A stretch of DNA of 17,005 bases. Origin: an uncultured bacterium. GTDB taxonomy: Bacteria > Actinomycetota > Coriobacteriia > Coriobacteriales > Coriobacteriaceae. The stretch's first letter is position 1; every line of letters begins with the position of its first letter. The DNA lies in contig CAJMPE010000018.1 in the NCBI GenBank assembly GCA_905215275.1, positions 1 to 17,005 on the forward strand. Reading direction: 5' to 3'. The notes below the pieces were generated by a model. That model was not told the origin of the DNA. It did no database searches and saw only the letters and a program-made list of their open reading frames with translations. This document shows, piece after piece, positions 13,913 through 17,005 of the stretch. Made by a program: the position numbers and the translations under genes.

Positions 13913-14355
13913 GGCAGCTCGACCTTTCCGCCGGCGGCCTCGATCTTGGCCTGCGCAGAAGCGCTGACCTTGTCGACCTTGACCGTGAACTTCTTGGTGA
14001 GCTCACCATTGCCGAGCACCTTGACGGGCTCGAACTCGCTCTTGGTGATGCGAGCGGCCTTAAGAGCAGCACCGTCGATCACAGCGCCGTCCTCGAACTT
14101 ACGCTCGAGACGCTCGACGTTGACAGCGGTGTACTCGATACGACGGGGGTTGCGGAAGCCCGGAAGCTTGGGCAGGCGCATAGCCAGCGGAGTCTGGCCA
14201 CCCTCGAAGCCGGCACCCATGGTGCCACCAGAGCGGGAACCCTGGCCCTTCTGGCCGCGGCCAGAAGTGGTACCGTGACCCGAAGAATTGCCACGGCCGA
14301 CGCGCTTGCGGTTCTTGGTGGAACCGGGCGCGGGAGTAAGATCGTGAAGCTGCAT
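13906..14355 (-). CDS. rplO: 50S ribosomal protein L15
   Basis: L15 is a late-assembling 50S protein with an extended N-terminal arm threading through 23S rRNA. The 149-residue sequence starts MQLHDLTPAPGSTKNRKRVG, continues with the Gly-, Ser- and Arg-rich arm (RGNSSGHGTTSGRGQKGQGS, 21-40) and GFEGGQTPLAMRLPKLPGF (49-67), followed by the globular C-terminal half. GAGGAG lies 6 nt before the ATG at 14355. Its 3' end overlaps the secY start by 7 bp. Confidence 0.98.
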   Translation of the reverse strand: MQLHDLTPAPGSTKNRKRVGRGNSSGHGTTSGRGQKGQGSRSGGTMGAGFEGGQTPLAMRLPKLPGFRNPRRIEYTAVNVERLERKFEDGAVIDGAALKAARITKSEFEPVKVLGNGELTKKFTVKVDKVSASAQAKIEAAGGKVELPC

Positions 14356-14358
14356 TTG

Positions 14359-14541
14359 CTACTCCTCTACAATCTCGACAAGGTGCTTGACCTTGAAGAT
14401 CATGCCGCGGACGGACTCGTTGTCAGCAATCTCGCGAACCTCGCGGATCCTGTGGAGACCGAGGGCACGGACAGTACGGACCTGATCCTGCTTGCAACCG
14501 TTGGTGCTGCGGACCTGCTTGATCTTGATGGTGTCAGCCAT
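14359..14541 (-). CDS. rpmD: 50S ribosomal protein L30
   Basis: L30 is a small 23S rRNA binder. The 60-residue protein (MADTIKIKQVRSTNGCKQDQ at the N-terminus, then RTVRALGLHRIREVREIADN) has the normal bacterial length and the conserved GL and R residues of the family. AAGGAG precedes the ATG at 14541 and lies within the end of rpsE. Only 3 bp separate it from rplO downstream and 2 bp from rpsE upstream, so the three genes are tightly coupled. Confidence 0.97.
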   Translation of the reverse strand: MADTIKIKQVRSTNGCKQDQVRTVRALGLHRIREVREIADNESVRGMIFKVKHLVEIVEE

Positions 14542-14543
14542 GC

Positions 14544-15068
14544 TTAGTTCTCCTTACCGACGAACATCTCGGAGACCGTCAGGCCACGGCGAGCCGCGAC
14601 GTCCTCAGGGCTGGAGAGCTCCTTGAGGCCCTCGACGGCAGCCTTGATGATGTTGAGGCCGTTGTCGGTACCGAGGGACTTGGACAGGACGTTCTTGATG
14701 CCAGCAAGCTCGAAGAGGGGACGCACAGCGCCGCCGGCGATAACGCCGGTACCCTCGACAGCGGGCTTGATGATGATGCGGCCGGCACCAAAGTGACCGA
14801 GAACCTCGTGCGGGATGGTGCCCTGATCGGTCACCGGCACGTGGAACATGTTCTTCTTGGCATCGAGAGACGCCTTGGAGATGGCCAGGGGCACCTCAGC
14901 GGACTTGCCCATGCCAACGCCGACGTTGCCCTTGCCGTCGCCAACGACGACGAGAGCGACGAGGCTCATGCGACGACCACCCTTGACGGTCTTCGACACG
15001 CGGTTGATGTAAACGACGCGCTCCTCGAACTCGGAGGCCTCGCGCTGCTGCTTCTGATTACGAGCCAT
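14544..15068 (-). CDS. rpsE: 30S ribosomal protein S5
   Basis: S5 lines the mRNA entry channel and affects decoding accuracy; in other bacteria changes in its loop 2 give spectinomycin resistance. The 174-residue protein has the double-stranded-RNA-binding fold with RVVYINRVSKTVKGGRRMSL (17-36), VVVGDGKGNVGVGMGKS (40-56) and, in the C-terminal domain, GTGVIAGGAVR. The spectinomycin-relevant VSKTVKGGRR segment looks complete. AGGAGGT lies 9 nt before the ATG at 15068. It follows rplR by 14 bp. Confidence 0.98.
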   Translation of the reverse strand: MARNQKQQREASEFEERVVYINRVSKTVKGGRRMSLVALVVVGDGKGNVGVGMGKSAEVPLAISKASLDAKKNMFHVPVTDQGTIPHEVLGHFGAGRIIIKPAVEGTGVIAGGAVRPLFELAGIKNVLSKSLGTDNGLNIIKAAVEGLKELSSPEDVAARRGLTVSEMFVGKEN

Positions 15069-15082
15069 GTGCTACATACCTC

Positions 15083-15451
15083 CTAGAACTCGAGACCGGC
15101 GGCACGAGCACCGTCGGCGAGGGCCTTGACGCGGCCATGGTAGATACGGCCACCACGATCGAAGGCGACCTTGGTGATGCCGGCCTCGATGGCGCGCTTG
15201 CCAACGAGCTGACCGACCTTCTCCGCAGCCTCCTTGTTCGAGGTGTGGGTGCCCTTGAACTCGGCCTCGAGGGTCGAGGCAGAGACGAGCGTCAGGCTGG
15301 AGCCCTTGCTGTCGTCGATGATCTGGGCATAGATGTTGGCGTTAGTACGGGTCACGCGAAGACGCGGACGCTCGGCGGTACCCGAGACCTTGCCGCGAAC
15401 ACGACGCTGACGACGCTTGAGGCCTTCCAGCTTCGCCTTATGCTTGTTCAT
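15083..15451 (-). CDS. rplR: 50S ribosomal protein L18
   Basis: L18 binds 5S rRNA with L5 and helps dock it on the 50S subunit. The 122-residue protein begins with a basic arm (MNKHKAKLEGLKRRQRRVRG) and contains GTAERPRLRVTRTNANIYAQ (25-44) and the conserved C-terminal VAFDRGGRIYHGRVKALADG. AGGAG lies 7 nt before the ATG at 15451. A 75-bp gap with a perfect hairpin separates it from rplF upstream, wider than most gaps in this operon. Confidence 0.98.
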   Translation of the reverse strand: MNKHKAKLEGLKRRQRRVRGKVSGTAERPRLRVTRTNANIYAQIIDDSKGSSLTLVSASTLEAEFKGTHTSNKEAAEKVGQLVGKRAIEAGITKVAFDRGGRIYHGRVKALADGARAAGLEF

Positions 15452-15479
15452 ACGTAAACTCCTAAAAAGGTTGATCTTG

Positions 15480-15501
15480 CCAGCACCTGACGGGGTGCTG
15501 G
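15480..15501 (-). other. Perfect hairpin between rplF and rplR
   Basis: CCAGCACC (15480-15487) and GGTGCTGG (15494-15501) form a perfect 8-bp stem around a 6-nt loop. It lies 25 bp after the rplF stop and 28 bp before the rplR start. No U-tract follows directly, so it should not terminate strongly. A processing or stability element, or a site for a ribosomal-protein repressor, are options that sequence alone cannot decide. Confidence 0.6.
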
Positions 15502-15526
15502 TCTTATGCGAGTGAGTCGGTTACGA

Positions 15527-16063
15527 CTACTTGGCGGCCTTACCCAGCTTGCGGCGGATGTGCTCGCCAACGTAGTGGATACCCTTGCCCTTGTAAGGCT
15601 CGGGAGGACGATGGCCGCGGATCTCAGCGGCGATCTGACCGACCTGCTGCTTGTTGATACCCTTGACGTTCACGTGGGTGTTGTCGGGAACCTCGAAGGT
15701 GATGCCCTCGGGAGCCTCGACGATCACGGGGTGCGAGAAGCCCAGGGAGAACTCGAGGTTCTTGCCCTTCTGCTGCACGCGGTAACCGACGCCGGCGAGC
15801 TCGAGCTTCTTCTCGAAGCCCTCGGAAACGCCAACAACCATGTTGTGGATGAGGGCGCGGGTGAGGCCGTGGCGGGCACGGGTCTCACGCTCGTCGTCGG
15901 GACGGGAAACGGTGAGGACGTTGTCCTCGACGTTGATAGCGAGCTTCTCAAAGACATCGAGCTCGAGCTGGCCCTTGGGGCCCTTGACGACAACGTTGTT
16001 GCCGTTGACTGCCACTTCGACTCCGGCGGGAATCTGGACAGGCTTATTACCGATACGAGACAC
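15527..16063 (-). CDS. rplF: 50S ribosomal protein L6
   Basis: L6 sits near the sarcin-ricin loop at the factor-binding centre. The 178-residue protein has the normal duplicated fold, with MSRIGNKPVQIPAGVEV (1-17), VKGPKGQL (27-34) and the signature PEPYKGKGIHYVGEHIRRKL near the end. The start is GTG at 16063, with AGGAGA about 5 nt upstream and the conserved first residues fixing it. It lies 33 bp after rpsH. Confidence 0.98.
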   Translation of the reverse strand: MSRIGNKPVQIPAGVEVAVNGNNVVVKGPKGQLELDVFEKLAINVEDNVLTVSRPDDERETRARHGLTRALIHNMVVGVSEGFEKKLELAGVGYRVQQKGKNLEFSLGFSHPVIVEAPEGITFEVPDNTHVNVKGINKQQVGQIAAEIRGHRPPEPYKGKGIHYVGEHIRRKLGKAAK

Positions 16064-16096
16064 GGTGATCTCCTTTCCTTCTACCTACCGAGCGAA

Positions 16097-16495
16097 TTAC
16101 CAGACGTAAGCAATGATCTCGCCGCCGACGTTGTGCTTGCGAGCATCGCGGTCGGTCATGACGCCATGGCTGGTGGAAATAATGGCGGTACCAAGGCCAC
16201 CGCGGACGCGGGGCATGTCGGCAACGCCGGTGTACTTACGCAGGCCCGGCTTGGAAATGCGGCGGATGCCGTTGATGACCTTAGCCTTCTTGGGACCATA
16301 CTTAAGCGTGATGTGCAGAGTCTTCTGGGGAACGGTGTCCTCGACATCGTAGCCCTCGATGTAGCCCTCCTCGTGCAGAACACGAGCGATCTCGACGAGC
16401 TTCTTGCTGCTCGGCATGGAGACCGTGGCCTTGTTCACAGAGTTAGCGTTACGGATGCGCGTAAGCATATCTGCGATCGGGTCTGTAAGGTTCAT
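16097..16495 (-). CDS. rpsH: 30S ribosomal protein S8
   Basis: S8 binds the central domain of 16S rRNA and in E. coli represses the spc operon by binding mRNA. The 132-residue protein begins MNLTDPIADMLTRIRNANSV and ends with the signature STSHGVMTDRDARKHNVGGE then IIAYVW. AAGGAGA lies 6 nt before the ATG at 16495. The 119-bp gap to rpsZ holds a short GCCG/CGGC hairpin near 16541-16555 and a 5-bp inverted repeat over the rpsZ stop codon, with no gene. Confidence 0.98.
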   Translation of the reverse strand: MNLTDPIADMLTRIRNANSVNKATVSMPSSKKLVEIARVLHEEGYIEGYDVEDTVPQKTLHITLKYGPKKAKVINGIRRISKPGLRKYTGVADMPRVRGGLGTAIISTSHGVMTDRDARKHNVGGEIIAYVW

Positions 16496-16614
16496 ACAGA
16501 TTCTCCTTCGTTCTTGATGAACACGTGCTCTTGGTTCTTCGCCGCCCTTAACGGCAAAGCCTAACTAGCGCGTTTTCCCTGTTCCAAACGGATGCTTGAA
16601 ACGCTGGTAGTGAC

Positions 16615-16800
16615 TTACCAGCTGGCCTTCTTAACGCCGGGAAGCTCGCCCTTGAGTGCAAGCTCGCGGAAGCAGACACGGCACAGGCCGAACTTGCGGT
16701 ACACAGAGTGCGGACGGCCGCAGCGCTGGCAGCGCGTGTACTCACGAGTAGAGAACTTCTGCTTGCGATTGCACTTGACGATCATCGATGTCTTAGCCAC
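16615..16800 (-). CDS. rpsZ: 30S ribosomal protein S14, zinc type (S14Z)
   Basis: S14 binds 16S rRNA in the 30S head. At 61 residues this is the short zinc form (also called rpsN type Z), with the ribbon cysteines C24, C27, C40 and C43, ending in the typical LALKGELPGVKKASW. The start is GTG at 16800 with GAGGAGG 6 nt upstream. Its place between rplE and rpsH is canonical. Species with this form often encode a second, zinc-free S14 elsewhere, which cannot be judged from this window. Confidence 0.97.
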   Translation of the reverse strand: MAKTSMIVKCNRKQKFSTREYTRCQRCGRPHSVYRKFGLCRVCFRELALKGELPGVKKASW

Positions 16801-16834
16801 TTATATCCTCCTCACATAGAGTATTGTTCGCCCC

Positions 16835-16864
16835 AAGCGCCGCCCCCTTGTGGGAACGGCGCTT
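16835..16864 (-). other. Hairpin between rplE and rpsZ
   Basis: AAGCGCCG (16835-16842) and CGGCGCTT (16857-16864) form a perfect GC-rich 8-bp stem. The 14-nt loop holds further short CCC/GGG pairing, and the flanks (GCCC and GGGC) could extend the fold. It lies 15 bp after the rplE stop, and no U-tract follows. It may adjust expression or stability within the spc operon; the role is inferred. Confidence 0.5.
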
Positions 16865-16879
16865 ATAGGGCAGGTGAAC

Positions 16880-17005
16880 CTATTTCTTGAACGGGAAACC
16901 GAAGGCGTCCAGAAGGGCCTTGGCCTCCTCATCGGTATTGGCGGTGGTCACGAAAGTGATGTCCATACCACGCTGGTGTTCGGCGGAATCGAAGTCGACC
17001 TCGGG
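16880..17005 (-). CDS. rplE: 50S ribosomal protein L5, C-terminal end (partial)
   Basis: The last 41 codons are present, with the rest beyond the right edge. The sequence PEVDFDSAEHQRGMDITFVT followed by TANTDEEAKALLDAFGFPFK matches the conserved L5 C-terminus, including the GMDI and F-PF features. L5 binds 5S rRNA and contacts the P-site tRNA. Its place before rpsZ is canonical. The TAG stop is at 16882-16880. Confidence 0.95.
   Translation of the reverse strand, partial: PEVDFDSAEHQRGMDITFVTTANTDEEAKALLDAFGFPFKK

Noticed and set aside
15506..16564. A 352-codon plus-strand frame opposite rplF and rpsH
   Set aside because: It covers two conserved ribosomal genes in antisense and has no independent support such as a ribosome binding site or motif.
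16496..16614. A small gene or S8 repressor site in the rpsZ-rpsH gap
   Set aside because: There is no open frame with a ribosome binding site. The short GCCG/CGGC hairpin does not resemble the S8-binding helix as I know it.
1..17005. Defence system, CRISPR array, prophage or mobile element
   Set aside because: No repeat-spacer arrays, transposase or integrase motifs, or attachment-like repeats are visible. All long genes are accounted for by housekeeping or cell-envelope families.

Overview
The window looks like chromosomal DNA of a Gram-positive, moderately GC-rich anaerobe of the class Coriobacteriia; a Collinsella-like organism is my best guess. This rests on the spc/alpha ribosomal-protein gene order, a zinc-type S14, frequent GTG/TTG starts, strong Shine-Dalgarno sites and protein texture. 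It was not tested by any search, so the genus is an inference.

Region A (1-2510, minus strand) holds the 5' part of a tyrosyl-tRNA synthetase gene, whose reading frame is broken near residue 20-35, preceded by a U32-family protein gene related to the tRNA/rRNA hydroxylation proteins TrhP and RlhA. Region B (2672-4849, plus strand) is a class A penicillin-binding protein, the only plus-strand gene. It ends in a strong terminator that faces the terminator of argR. Region C (5027-7623, minus) holds argR, a divergent family-2-like glycosyltransferase and truA. The 132 bp upstream of argR is dense with inverted repeats, an ARG-box-like site and a plausible promoter.

Region D (7716-17005, minus) is the distal spc operon fused to the alpha operon. 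In transcription order it reads rplE (partial), rpsZ, rpsH, rplF, rplR, rpsE, rpmD, rplO, secY, adk, map, infA, rpmJ, rpsM, rpsK, rpsD, rpoA, rplQ. Together these supply ribosomal subunit proteins, the translocon channel, adenylate kinase, N-terminal methionine removal, initiation factor IF-1 and the RNA polymerase alpha subunit. A terminator follows rplQ, and truA begins only 35 bp further on, which suggests truA is fed by readthrough. Structured intergenic segments lie between rplE/rpsZ, rplF/rplR and infA/rpmJ.

No gap exceeds 300 bp. The largest are 4850-5026 (two terminators), 2511-2671 (between the divergent U32 and PBP starts; I could not settle on a promoter), 10726-10872 (hairpins), 6662-6798 (direct repeats and a palindrome) and 5465-5596 (argR control region). 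I saw no tRNA, rRNA, CRISPR array, insertion sequence or prophage.

The window is mostly core housekeeping sequence and I do not see an undescribed multi-gene system. The most notable observation is that ArgR carries Asn where the family has the first Asp of its GDDT arginine-binding motif, a change expected to alter ligand specificity. Next come the broken tyrS frame and the architecture of the argR control region.
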